Below are positions 1 to 8,992 of a stretch of 63,577 bases of DNA, piece after piece. The DNA is from Candidatus Thalassarchaeum betae (GTDB taxonomy: Archaea > Thermoplasmatota > Poseidoniia > Poseidoniales > Thalassarchaeaceae): the NCBI GenBank assembly GCA_003193925.1, contig PSPG01000009.1:1-63577 (forward strand), in the 5' to 3' direction. Under the pieces are notes generated by a model. It did no database searches. It was not told the DNA's origin and saw only the letters and a list, made by a program, of their open reading frames with translations. Numbering within the stretch: position 1 is the stretch's first letter; the number at the start of each line of letters is the position of its first letter. The position numbers were made by a program, and so were the translations under genes.

Positions 1-3000
1 CTGCTGTTGACCGGGTAGACCATGATGTCGAGGGTGTCGTTCTTGCCGTCGACATTCAGATCGACCGGCATCGGGCTCAGCCACTCTGCATCGAGGTTGA
101 ACGTCCAGTTGCCCGCCGGCAGGACCATCTGGAACTGCCCGGTGGGTGCTACCTGCCCGCGCCAGCGCACATCGGTGTCGATGTTGTCGGCGGTCACCGT
201 CACCGGCTCCCAGCCACCGTAGGAGGCGTGGTACGGGTTGTCCAGCCTGTTGATGTTGACCTGTCCCTCCACGGCGTAGCCGGGCCTTGCGATCATGGTG
301 ATGTTGTCAACCAGCTCCGAGCCCACCACGGGCCCGTCCTCGGTGACCGTGAACCTCGTGCCGTTGACCATGTTGAGTTGGGCTCCGTGGAGCTGTACGG
401 TCGCATCGACCTCAGCGCCCTCGGGCAGCACGACGCTGAAGCCACCGCTGCCGTTGGTCTCTGATATGATGCTGAAGTCGCCCCAGTGGAACTCGACCGC
501 GACGTAATCCAGTATCTTGCCCTCTTCGGGCTCCATCAGCTGCGACTCGAGGTCCTCTTCGTAGTACACGTTGCCGACTATGAGGTGACTGGTGTGGAAC
601 TCGTAGTCTGCGGTGATGTCCTCATCATCGATTTTAATCTGCTCCCACACCTGGAGTTCCTCCGAGAGTGTGTGATTCATTATCCAGGTCCCATGCACCA
701 GTTCGACCATGTAAATATCAGACTCATTGTCGAATTGCGCCGTGATGGGCTCTCCTGTCCCGTTCTTCAGATGCAGGGTGACATTCAGGTCGGGCACATT
801 GGCGCCGTCGTGTAATAGCCGGAATGTCAGATCAGAGGTCTCGGGCACTGGGGAAGGGAACTCGTAGGCCGAGTCGAATTCCGAGTCGAATACGTAGTCC
901 CTTGACAGTTCTGGGAAGCCGTCGTCGTCGAGGTCGATTTGAGCGGTGTAGTTGCCCGGGATGATTGGCCCGAACTCGAAAGCGCCGTCCTCGTCGGGGA
1001 CTATCAGGCACGGGGCTGTGCCGACCTCGTAGCAGTCGAGGATCGCGTCAGAGGGCTCCGACTCGTAGTGGAGGAGCATGACCACTCCGCCTAACGGCTC
1101 GCCTGAGGTGTTGACCAGCGAGCCGGTGATTGAGCCTCCTGCGATGTCGACAGTGGATACCTCAGGATCGCCTACCAACGGGATTGAGAAGCCGTCGTCC
1201 AGCTCTATGCGTACGCCGTCTTCGAATATGACTGTCAGATCGTACTTGCCCGGCACCGCATCCACGATGTGGAACGTGCCGGGGTGTACCATCGGCCCGC
1301 TGAATATGCCCTCGCCCGAGGCGGAGGAGAAGGTGCCGTTGATGGTGCCGTACGAATCCAGTTCCTCCGTGGTGTCGACGGTGAACACTCCTGAGCCAAC
1401 CAGAGTAGAGTGGCTGAGAGTACGGATGAATGATGATGATCCATCAGATGTGTAGCGTCCAGTGGCGTTCATGGTGCCCTGAAGAAGATAATCGCCACCC
1501 TCTAGAAGACATACGGAGGAATTCACGGGCACAAAGGCATCTGTTAGAGTTGCATTTGCTGTGGAGGCCCCAGTTCCAGAGGTGTTGCCGAACGACACTG
1601 TGATTTCTTCGGCATCGGTGCTTAGATATCCCGTACCGCCATTAGTGATGATGATATCAGAGATTGAGTCGTTTGTGAGAACGACCTCGGCCGTTGCACC
1701 GGACCCGCTGCCCCCTTCGAACGATACAACGGTTGAATTGTTATACCCACTACCGCCGTTTTGGATAGGCATTGAATCGATGCCGTAGTCACAACTGCCG
1801 ATCTCGACATCGTCCGACACGGTGCCAGAGAGCGTCCCACTACCAGAGAACCGGCCATCGCCTGTCAGGCTGTGATTGTTGAACACCGTCTGGGTGTAGT
1901 TGCCAGTGAAGTCGCTGACAGTTACGATGCCCAGCGATGTCACAGTGCCCTCGCCGGTGAAAGTGACCTCGCCTATCCCTTGGAAGGTCAGATCGTAGCC
2001 CTCGACCACGCCGCTGGAGGTATTGACTGTGTAAGGCTCGAGTTGGACCTGGTCCCAAGAGGGGGAGATCTCGATGCTGACATTGGTCACCGGGTCGCCA
2101 TCGAAGAACTCGGCGCCCGACCAGATGAGCTTGCCAGTCGCGTGCGAGGGCGCCACGGAGAGATTCCCGTAAACTATCTCCTCGCCGTTGCTGTGACCGG
2201 CCGAGCTGGACACGTTGATGATGGTCTCGGAGAGCCAGGTCGAGCCCGAGACGTTGGCCAGGATGCCTGTAATCGGGTTGACGACGCGGTTCGTGCTGGT
2301 CTGCTCGAAGATGTCGTTCAAAGTCTGGCCGACGTCGGCTCTCATGATGACCGAGCGAGCCTCGTCGAGGTTGGGCTCGCCGATGAAAGCGGAGACCCTG
2401 AGCTTGCCTGGGGGAACGGTGAACGAGAAGTGCCCGTTCTCGTCAGCGTCGGTGACGCCTATAGGGATCCAATACGTGCGGTCGTCGCCGTCGGCGACGT
2501 GGCCATTCTCGTCAGCGTTCTCCTCGCCGCTGAAAGCATCGCGCTCGATCATGACCCTAGCGTTGGGTACGGGGCCGAAGCCGTCGAGTTCGACGGTGCC
2601 TTCGAGTGTCGCTCCGCTGTAGTACTTCATGATCTTGACCTGGGTGTTGGCCGAGCCGATGGTCGGGTTGGAGCAGTTCTCGTCGACCTTGGAGCCGTTT
2701 TCGAGGAGTTCGCACCTCTCACTGTCATACCAGTTGGAGATGACGAAGTGGTTCATCATGGCCCCGGGCAGGGGCATTGCCGACTCGAGGTAGGAGCCGG
2801 GCGTGCCAGTGGTGTAGAAGTGCGGCGCGGGCTGCTCGGCGTTGCCGGGCAGACCGAGGGTGGAGGTCCCGTAGCCGACGTAGAACCGTGCGACCATCGT
2901 CTCGAAGAAGGCGGGCTGCTGCTGGTAGTCGATGTCGACCAAACGGATGGTTGCGCTTTGGTCGTTTTGTTGGGTGTATTGATTTCGGGTGATGTCGTTG

Positions 3001-6000
3001 AGGTACTCCTGCTCGTACTCCTGCGCGGTGCGCGGGATGATCGGTCCGTCACCCCTCTGGGTGTCGTACACCGAGGTGATGTAATCCTTCATATCAAGTC
3101 CAGCAAGACCGGTCGGAGCGTGGAAGATCCCGGTGGTCTGCCCACGGTGGTACTCGTAGTCGGCGTAGTAAGCGCCGCCGAGCGGGTAGAGTCTGTTGTC
3201 TATGGCGAAGTACCTGATATCGTTGTTCCTCGTGATGGTCTCACCGAGGCTGCCCTCGTAGTTCTGGACGTCGTACTCGAGGTTCGTGATGCCGTGGTAG
3301 ATGTCGGCCAACTCGCTCATGTCGAAGGCGGTGATCAGGAAGGCCCTGCTGAGCGCCAGGCGCGCGTTGCTCCTGTGGAGGCCGGTGGACACGTCGTTGA
3401 AGTCGTCGATCAGGTCGCTGGTGTAGCGGTAGCCGCCGATGACGTAGTGAGTGGCCTCCATATCGAATGGGGATGACTTGAGGCGGGTCGCGTTGAAAAG
3501 TTCCAGAGCCTCTGTCTCGTTTGTGGTCGAGTTACCCATCTGGGTGCCACCGATCATGACGACCCACTCCTCATCGCCCGGTATTCCGTTGGAGTCCAGT
3601 TGGTGTCCGTGTAGCAACTCGACCTCGTTGTCGGTGGCCATGACGGCCATCGAGCGACCTAGGACGAACCCCTCGTCACCCACCCTGATGGAGAGAATGC
3701 TGTCGTACTCTTCGAGCTGTCCCTCGTCCAGGATGGTCGACAGGCTGGCAGCGAACTCGTCGGTGAAGCCACCGCCGTCGTTGTAGCGGCGGTCGCCTTG
3801 GGAGAGCGTGGCTATGAACAGCGCCACGGTGTCCTCCTGCCCCTTGGACAGCAGCATGCCTCCGCTGTTGGGGATCCCGGATTGGAAGTTGTCAGCGACG
3901 GTCGGGTGCTGGCCGGCCGCGAGAGCCTGGAAGCCGTAGTCCCACCAGGAGACGAAGGCGGGTCTCTGGCTGAAGCCAACGTCGGCATCCTGTTTGGATA
4001 GCCAGTCGTAGGCGAGATTCCACGAGCCGCTGTTGAACCCGGGCCCGAAGGTGCCCATGTACCAGAGCTGACCGGACTCTGGATTGTAGTCGGCGCTGTT
4101 GAGGATCGAGAGGCCGAGCGCCTCGAGCCTCATGATGTCCGGGGCGATGTCGTGAATCACCTGGTCGACATCGGTAGCCGAGGCCTCGCCCCGGGGGATC
4201 CCGGAGTCTATGCCGTATGTCGTGTGCTGGGATGCTAACAGCAAGAGGACGAGGAGCAGTGCAGGTACCGCTGAGTGCTTCTTGGTGGCCGGCCAGACGG
4301 ACTTGAGGCGGGTGCGGGGAGTGCCGATTCCCGAGCGTCGCCACTCCTTCGCGAAGCCAGTGAAGTCAGCGCTCTTCCACATCATGGCGATGCCGAGGCC
4401 GCCGACTACGGCCATCGCCGGCGTCGCGTTGAAGATGAATCTGCCAGCGGACCACGCCATGTACGTCGCAATCAGCACCCACAGCCCTAGCAGCAGGCTG
4501 CTCTGGCGCTCGCGCCGGGCCCCCCTCCACATCAGCAAAATCGCGCAGCCTACGGCGATGAGCGCCACTATCGGCCCGTACGAGGCGAACAGGACGCCTC
4601 TGCTGGGGGCCTGAGCCTCGCCGATGGTGGCGAATATCTTGTTCTTGGAGAAGTAGAAGCCGCCGGTGAATAGGATGTCCCAGCCATTGTAGATCTCGAG
4701 CTCCTGCAGCACGAATAGGATAGCCAGTATCCCTCCGATGAGCAGCGTGCCGGCACCGAGGGCGAGCAGCCAGGGCTTGTCTCGGAACGAGGATGAGACC
4801 CAGCCAAGAGCGAGGGTGAATCCGAGGATGTAGAACATCGGCTGGAAGCCGCTCGGGTCGAACAGCAGGTTCAGTCCCGGCCAACTGTAGAACGGCAAGG
4901 GAATCACAAACGCCGTAAGCAGCATCTGCAGCGCCGCCGAAGTGAGTGGCAGGCTGTCTCGGCGGCGGAACATGTTGAGGACTATCTGGCCCGCGAAGGC
5001 GAGGAACAGTATCCCTGGTCCGTAGACGAATCCCTTCCAGCCGAGGGCCACGGTGGCGAACGAGATACCAGATAGGGTCGCGTAGGCCATCGTGCGGGGA
5101 TTCCTGCGCCAAGACTCCCTCATGCCCGCAAGCAGGTACAGCGGGTTGGAGCTGGTTCGAGAGAACATGCGCTCGGTGCCCAAGCCGTCGATGGCCCGCA
5201 CCCAGAAGTAGAATGCGAGCGAGAGGAACAGGAGGGCGAAGGCATCGTGGTCGGCCAGCCCGAAGGTCGAGTGGGAGATGTGGCCCGGCATCAGGGCGAT
5301 GAGCCATGCAGTCACGATTCCCGCCGTGTTGCTGTGGATGTGCCTCGCGATGGCTGCGAGGGGCAGGACGATGAGCGCCCCGAAGATAGCGGGGAACGCC
5401 GCCACACTCCACCAGACCGCTTCGTCAGCTGGCATCTCGAGCAACCAGGACAGTCCCAGGCCGCCCAAGGCCAGCGACCACGAGAACAGAGGCGGTCGGG
5501 GGTTAATCGCTCCCATCGGGTAGGCGCGATCGTGGTCGAAGATGAAGTGGCTGCGCTCGGCGATGATGTAGTCGACGACGCGTTTCATGTACCACGGGTC
5601 GGAGCCTCCGGTCATGTCCCAAAGGCCCGTTCCAGTCGCGTTCATCGCAGGCAGAACGTTCCAGCCGATACGGACCGCTAGGCCGACAAACACGGCGAGT
5701 CCCAGCATGATCCCGTAGGAGTGCCGTCCCCACCACTTGCGCGGCTCGCTCGGCTCGTACCGAGGGGCGATGTCACCGAAGTAGCCTCGGGACGCCAGCA
5801 TGATTCCAGCGACATTCAGCCAGAATGCGATGAAGAGCCACGATAATGTGCCCATCAGGTCGTCGCCATTGAGCAGGTCGGGGAACTCATTGCCGATCTC
5901 GTGAAGGTGCCCGAAGGTGTACAGGATCCAGTTAACAGCGACCAGCGCGCCGATCACATGCCATCGCTCAGCGTGGCAGAACGCAACGAAGAGGATTGCC

Positions 6001-6785
6001 ACGGTGGCAAACAGAGCCCAGACCGAACCCAAGTACCTGTGCTGGGAGAAGGTCTCGATGTCGGAGATCTGCCCCAGCCAGACCAAGGGGATGGCTTGGA
6101 CCACTAAGATCAGTCCGAAGACGATCATCAGCACTCGGCCCGGAGTGTCCGGAAGTCCCTCAAACCAAGATCCGGTCCCGGTCGGGTCGAGTTTGTTCCT
6201 GAGCAGGAGGGCTGTCATCGCACCGGCGACAATCGAGACGGCCCAGAAGGCGAAGAAGACCGATGCGGCGGCTGCCCGCTCGACGTCAATCAGGTCAGTA
6301 GCGTTGCCGGTCCATGTGCTCAGGTCCATCACCGAGTTGGCGGCGTGAGTGACTCCGAAGTGGAATCCCAGCACGGTCGCCAGCAGGATCGTCGACTCCT
6401 CCCTCCGGCCAGACAATACCAGCAAGAGGGTGGCGATTCCGACGAAGGCGAAAGTGAAGGCACCGATGTTGCCGACGGATTCGAACAGGTTGTAGGCTAT
6501 CGAGATGACAGCTGCCGTTGCTACGAATCCGACCGATACAACCGCTACGCGGTACTTGGAGAGTTTTCCGAGGGAGGCAACAGCACCGATTCTGCCCAAA
6601 GCAGCGGCTAGAGCGGCCACGGCGGGGAGAATCAGGATTCGAGCATATCCATCATTTCCCATTGCTCCATTTGCAGCGTAATCGACCCCTAGAAACAGCA
6701 CTAGCAGGCTTGCCAGCACCACCGGGACCGAAGCGAGGCCTGAACTCGAAGGCCCGCTTTCTGATGCACCATTCATTGTGTTCAT
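1..6785 (-). CDS. aglB: Giant AglB/STT3-type oligosaccharyltransferase, partial at its C-terminus
   Basis: One uninterrupted minus-strand frame runs from an ATG at 6785 off the left edge, giving at least 2261 residues with no stop seen. It should transfer lipid-linked glycan to Asn of exported proteins. Residues 1-380 are hydrophobic with many predicted membrane segments. The catalytic acidic motif SDPWYM follows (Asp396), then a second loop motif ADHD (511-514), more membrane segments to about 850, and the acceptor-binding WWDYG at 947-951. Some 1300 further residues are exterior, with carboxypeptidase-regulatory/CnaB-like modules and many Asn-x-Ser/Thr sequons. In known archaeal AglB the DxD motif lies near the N-terminus and total length is about 800-1000, so both ends here are extended. 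A GGTGAT-rich leader precedes the start. The family call is firm; the function of the added ends is unknown. Confidence 0.9.
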   Translation of the reverse strand, partial: MNTMNGASESGPSSSGLASVPVVLASLLVLFLGVDYAANGAMGNDGYARILILPAVAALAAALGRIGAVASLGKLSKYRVAVVSVGFVATAAVISIAYNLFESVGNIGAFTFAFVGIATLLLVLSGRREESTILLATVLGFHFGVTHAANSVMDLSTWTGNATDLIDVERAAAASVFFAFWAVSIVAGAMTALLLRNKLDPTGTGSWFEGLPDTPGRVLMIVFGLILVVQAIPLVWLGQISDIETFSQHRYLGSVWALFATVAILFVAFCHAERWHVIGALVAVNWILYTFGHLHEIGNEFPDLLNGDDLMGTLSWLFIAFWLNVAGIMLASRGYFGDIAPRYEPSEPRKWWGRHSYGIMLGLAVFVGLAVRIGWNVLPAMNATGTGLWDMTGGSDPWYMKRVVDYIIAERSHFIFDHDRAYPMGAINPRPPLFSWSLALGGLGLSWLLEMPADEAVWWSVAAFPAIFGALIVLPLAAIARHIHSNTAGIVTAWLIALMPGHISHSTFGLADHDAFALLFLSLAFYFWVRAIDGLGTERMFSRTSSNPLYLLAGMRESWRRNPRTMAYATLSGISFATVALGWKGFVYGPGILFLAFAGQIVLNMFRRRDSLPLTSAALQMLLTAFVIPLPFYSWPGLNLLFDPSGFQPMFYILGFTLALGWVSSSFRDKPWLLALGAGTLLIGGILAILFVLQELEIYNGWDILFTGGFYFSKNKIFATIGEAQAPSRGVLFASYGPIVALIAVGCAILLMWRGARRERQSSLLLGLWVLIATYMAWSAGRFIFNATPAMAVVGGLGIAMMWKSADFTGFAKEWRRSGIGTPRTRLKSVWPATKKHSAVPALLLVLLLLASQHTTYGIDSGIPRGEASATDVDQVIHDIAPDIMRLEALGLSILNSADYNPESGQLWYMGTFGPGFNSGSWNLAYDWLSKQDADVGFSQRPAFVSWWDYGFQALAAGQHPTVADNFQSGIPNSGGMLLSKGQEDTVALFIATLSQGDRRYNDGGGFTDEFAASLSTILDEGQLEEYDSILSIRVGDEGFVLGRSMAVMATDNEVELLHGHQLDSNGIPGDEEWVVMIGGTQMGNSTTNETEALELFNATRLKSSPFDMEATHYVIGGYRYTSDLIDDFNDVSTGLHRSNARLALSRAFLITAFDMSELADIYHGITNLEYDVQNYEGSLGETITRNNDIRYFAIDNRLYPLGGAYYADYEYHRGQTTGIFHAPTGLAGLDMKDYITSVYDTQRGDGPIIPRTAQEYEQEYLNDITRNQYTQQNDQSATIRLVDIDYQQQPAFFETMVARFYVGYGTSTLGLPGNAEQPAPHFYTTGTPGSYLESAMPLPGAMMNHFVISNWYDSERCELLENGSKVDENCSNPTIGSANTQVKIMKYYSGATLEGTVELDGFGPVPNARVMIERDAFSGEENADENGHVADGDDRTYWIPIGVTDADENGHFSFTVPPGKLRVSAFIGEPNLDEARSVIMRADVGQTLNDIFEQTSTNRVVNPITGILANVSGSTWLSETIINVSSSAGHSNGEEIVYGNLSVAPSHATGKLIWSGAEFFDGDPVTNVSIEISPSWDQVQLEPYTVNTSSGVVEGYDLTFQGIGEVTFTGEGTVTSLGIVTVSDFTGNYTQTVFNNHSLTGDGRFSGSGTLSGTVSDDVEIGSCDYGIDSMPIQNGGSGYNNSTVVSFEGGSGSGATAEVVLTNDSISDIIITNGGTGYLSTDAEEITVSFGNTSGTGASTANATLTDAFVPVNSSVCLLEGGDYLLQGTMNATGRYTSDGSSSFIRTLSHSTLVGSGVFTVDTTEELDSYGTINGTFSSASGEGIFSGPMVHPGTFHIVDAVPGKYDLTVIFEDGVRIELDDGFSIPLVGDPEVSTVDIAGGSITGSLVNTSGEPLGGVVMLLHYESEPSDAILDCYEVGTAPCLIVPDEDGAFEFGPIIPGNYTAQIDLDDDGFPELSRDYVFDSEFDSAYEFPSPVPETSDLTFRLLHDGANVPDLNVTLHLKNGTGEPITAQFDNESDIYMVELVHGTWIMNHTLSEELQVWEQIKIDDEDITADYEFHTSHLIVGNVYYEEDLESQLMEPEEGKILDYVAVEFHWGDFSIISETNGSGGFSVVLPEGAEVDATVQLHGAQLNMVNGTRFTVTEDGPVVGSELVDNITMIARPGYAVEGQVNINRLDNPYHASYGGWEPVTVTADNIDTDVRWRGQVAPTGQFQMVLPAGNWTFNLDAEWLSPMPVDLNVDGKNDTLDIMVYPVNS

Positions 6786-6839
6786 CACCCATCACCGTCG
6801 TTCAGCCTGAAGGCTCAGCATCGCGCGATTTGACCGGCT

Positions 6840-6848
6840 GTTATAACC
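6840..6848 (-). promoter_or_regulatory. TATA box for the oligosaccharyltransferase gene
   Basis: On the minus strand this reads GGTTATAAC, a near-ideal archaeal TATA box in the gap between purD and the oligosaccharyltransferase. Transcription would start about 27 nt downstream (near 6817), leaving a leader of about 30 nt that contains GGTGATGGGTG just before the ATG, complementary to the archaeal 16S 3' end. This is therefore a leadered gene, unlike many neighbours. Confidence 0.5.
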
Positions 6849-6900
6849 ATTCGGAGAATGGTTGCTGGCCGTGATTCATCAATTCTGAACCCAAAGCGCC

Positions 6901-8169
6901 CTACAGAGCCCGGTAGGCGATATCCGAGCGGAAGTGAGATCCTTCCAACTCAATGCATCTCATGACCTCGTATGCGACTCCGACAGCGCTGCGCAGGTCG
7001 GGAGCGATACCAGTAGCAGCGAGCACCCGGCCTCCGCTGGACACGAGGTTGCCGGAACCGTCGAACATGGTGCCCGCATAGTGAACGAACCCGCTGATCT
7101 CCCCTTCCCCTAGATCGACCTCGCTGCCGGAGATGACGCGCCCGGTCGCCGAGGATGCCGGATAACCCTCGGAAGCGAGGACCACAGTAGCCGCCGAGTG
7201 AGTGTGGAAGTCGACCTCGATCTCGCTGACCCTGCCCTCTGCGCATGCGAGCAGCAACTCCGCGAAATCGCTTGAGATCAGGGGCACGGTGACTTGCGTC
7301 TCCGGGTCCCCGAATCTCACGTTGAACTCTATGACCCTGGGTGCCCCCTCTGAGTCTATCATAAGACCTAGGTACAGACAGCCGCGATACGGAGTCACCT
7401 GATTCCTCAGGTGGTGATGCATCGGTTCGACGATCTCATCGACCACCCTCTGCAGAACCGTCGGGGTTGCGACCGGTGCGGGAGCATAGGCGCCCATGCC
7501 GCCGGTATTAGGTCCGGTGTCGCCTTCGCCGACCCTCTTGTGGTCCTGGCTCGCTGGCAGACAGACGTAGCCGGACTCGTCCATCACCACGAGCACGGAT
7601 GCCTCCTCACCGAAGAGGTGCTCCTCGAGCAGTACGAAACCGTCAGACTCCAGTCCCCGTGCCAGCGCGTCGGCTGCCTGCTGCCTGTCGAGTGTAACTG
7701 TGACTCCCTTGCCGGCCGCGAGCACGTCGCGCTTGACGACCCAGGGGGCCTCGAACAAGTCGAGCGCCGCATCGATCTCGTCGGCCGCCTCGACGACTAT
7801 ACAACCCCCGGTGGGCACGCCTAGGGACTGCATCACCCGCTTGGCGTGCAGCTTCGAGCCCTCGAGCCTGGCACCTTCCGAGTGCGGGCCGAAGCACGCT
7901 ATGCCCTTGGCTCGCAGAGAGTCGGCCAGCCCATCGACGAGTGGTGCCTCGGGGCCTACCACGACCAGTCCGGCGCCCAGTTCCTCAGCTAATGAGGCGA
8001 GCCCGTCGATGTCGCTGGAGGAGACATCGTGGTTGGTGCCGACCATCGCGGTGCCTGCGTTGCCGGGAGCCGTGTGCAGGGATGCGACCGACTCGCTGGC
8101 CGCCAAGCCGATGCCGAGGGCATGCTCGCGCCCACCGCCTCCGACGACCAGTACGGTCATTCCTGTCAT
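6901..8169 (-). CDS. purD: Phosphoribosylamine-glycine ligase
   Basis: GAR synthetase joins glycine to 5-phosphoribosylamine using ATP, the second step of purine synthesis, in the cytoplasm. The 422 residues match the usual family length. Seen are the N-terminal GGGGREHALG motif (from residue 10), the GPEAPL segment, the ATP-grasp core and the late EFNVRFGDPETQ motif characteristic of PurD. An ATG at 8160 is an alternative start; the one at 8169 is used by default. The gene lies 54 nt downstream of carS on the same strand and may be co-transcribed with it. It consumes glycine, which links it to the glyA and gcv genes elsewhere in the window. Identification is firm. Confidence 0.95.
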   Translation of the reverse strand: MTGMTVLVVGGGGREHALGIGLAASESVASLHTAPGNAGTAMVGTNHDVSSSDIDGLASLAEELGAGLVVVGPEAPLVDGLADSLRAKGIACFGPHSEGARLEGSKLHAKRVMQSLGVPTGGCIVVEAADEIDAALDLFEAPWVVKRDVLAAGKGVTVTLDRQQAADALARGLESDGFVLLEEHLFGEEASVLVVMDESGYVCLPASQDHKRVGEGDTGPNTGGMGAYAPAPVATPTVLQRVVDEIVEPMHHHLRNQVTPYRGCLYLGLMIDSEGAPRVIEFNVRFGDPETQVTVPLISSDFAELLLACAEGRVSEIEVDFHTHSAATVVLASEGYPASSATGRVISGSEVDLGEGEISGFVHYAGTMFDGSGNLVSSGGRVLAATGIAPDLRSAVGVAYEVMRCIELEGSHFRSDIAYRAL

Positions 8170-8223
8170 GAACGTGCGCGGGGGGAGGTAGTCGATAATG
8201 GATTCCAGACCGACGGGGCAGGC

Positions 8224-8904
8224 TCAGTATGGCACGCTCTTGAGCCCGAGCCTGTATCCAAGTATGTTGGTCAGCCTGTGGATCACGGGGGTCAGCACCA
8301 GCAAGGCAACTATCTCCTCGTGCAGTTGCTCGTGGGTGATGATCTGACCATCGAACAGCAGGAATGCGGTGAGGAAGATGGCAACTGCGAAGGGTATGGT
8401 GTCCAGCAGCGGCGCCTCGGAGCTCTCGTCGCCCTCCCTCTTGAGGCCTCGGCGGCGCTTGATGAACGAGCCGGTGGCGTCGCCCAGCATGCAGGCGAGC
8501 CCGAGAACAAAGCCCATCGCGAAGGCGGCACCCCACTCGCCGCCCACCCAGAACCAGTCGTCGGGCCCGGTGAGCAAGGTCGGGTCGACGAACGGGCGGC
8601 CGTCGGGCAGCGTCCGCGCGCCCCACAACCAGTGTGCAAGCATCACCAGCAGGCCGCTGAACACAGCCCCTCCGAACAGCCCGTTCCATGTCTTGCCGTC
8701 CCCGAGCAAGCGGTAGCCGTCGGTCCAATTGCGTCCGCCGTCGATACTCACGCTCTCGAAGTCGAGCTTCTCGGGAATCCACTTCCCGAACAGCATCGCC
8801 CCGGTATTGGCGAGGTACGCCGGGCCGTACATCATAAGGACGGCGAGAATGTTGAGAATGAATCCGGAGGCGTCCGGAGCCGGGAAGGCTGCTGAGACAT
8901 CCAT
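8224..8904 (-). CDS. carS: CDP-archaeol synthase (CarS, DUF46 family)
   Basis: CarS activates 2,3-bis-O-geranylgeranylglycerol phosphate with CTP to CDP-archaeol, the precursor for archaeal phospholipid headgroups (EC 2.7.7.67), in the membrane. Recognised from MYGPAYLANTGAML near the N-terminus, LLGDGKTWNG in the first third, LGDATGSFIKRR in the middle and the following APLLD. About five hydrophobic segments are visible and the length (226 residues) is only slightly above the family's usual size. The ATG at 8904 is chosen over the in-frame one at 8919 because GGGAGG lies just before it. Its presence is good evidence for an archaeal host with ether lipids. Confidence 0.93.
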   Translation of the reverse strand: MDVSAAFPAPDASGFILNILAVLMMYGPAYLANTGAMLFGKWIPEKLDFESVSIDGGRNWTDGYRLLGDGKTWNGLFGGAVFSGLLVMLAHWLWGARTLPDGRPFVDPTLLTGPDDWFWVGGEWGAAFAMGFVLGLACMLGDATGSFIKRRRGLKREGDESSEAPLLDTIPFAVAIFLTAFLLFDGQIITHEQLHEEIVALLVLTPVIHRLTNILGYRLGLKSVPY

Positions 8905-8992
8905 GGCCCTCCCACACACGGACAGCGGATGAACCCTATCCGACCATGACGTGCAAAACTATTCATGGCTGCGGGAATCACTGCGACCCAGT

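Noticed and set aside
1872-3476. Plus-strand open frame of 534 codons
   Set aside because: It lies wholly antisense to the oligosaccharyltransferase frame, has no recognisable domain and reflects high-GC codon bias.
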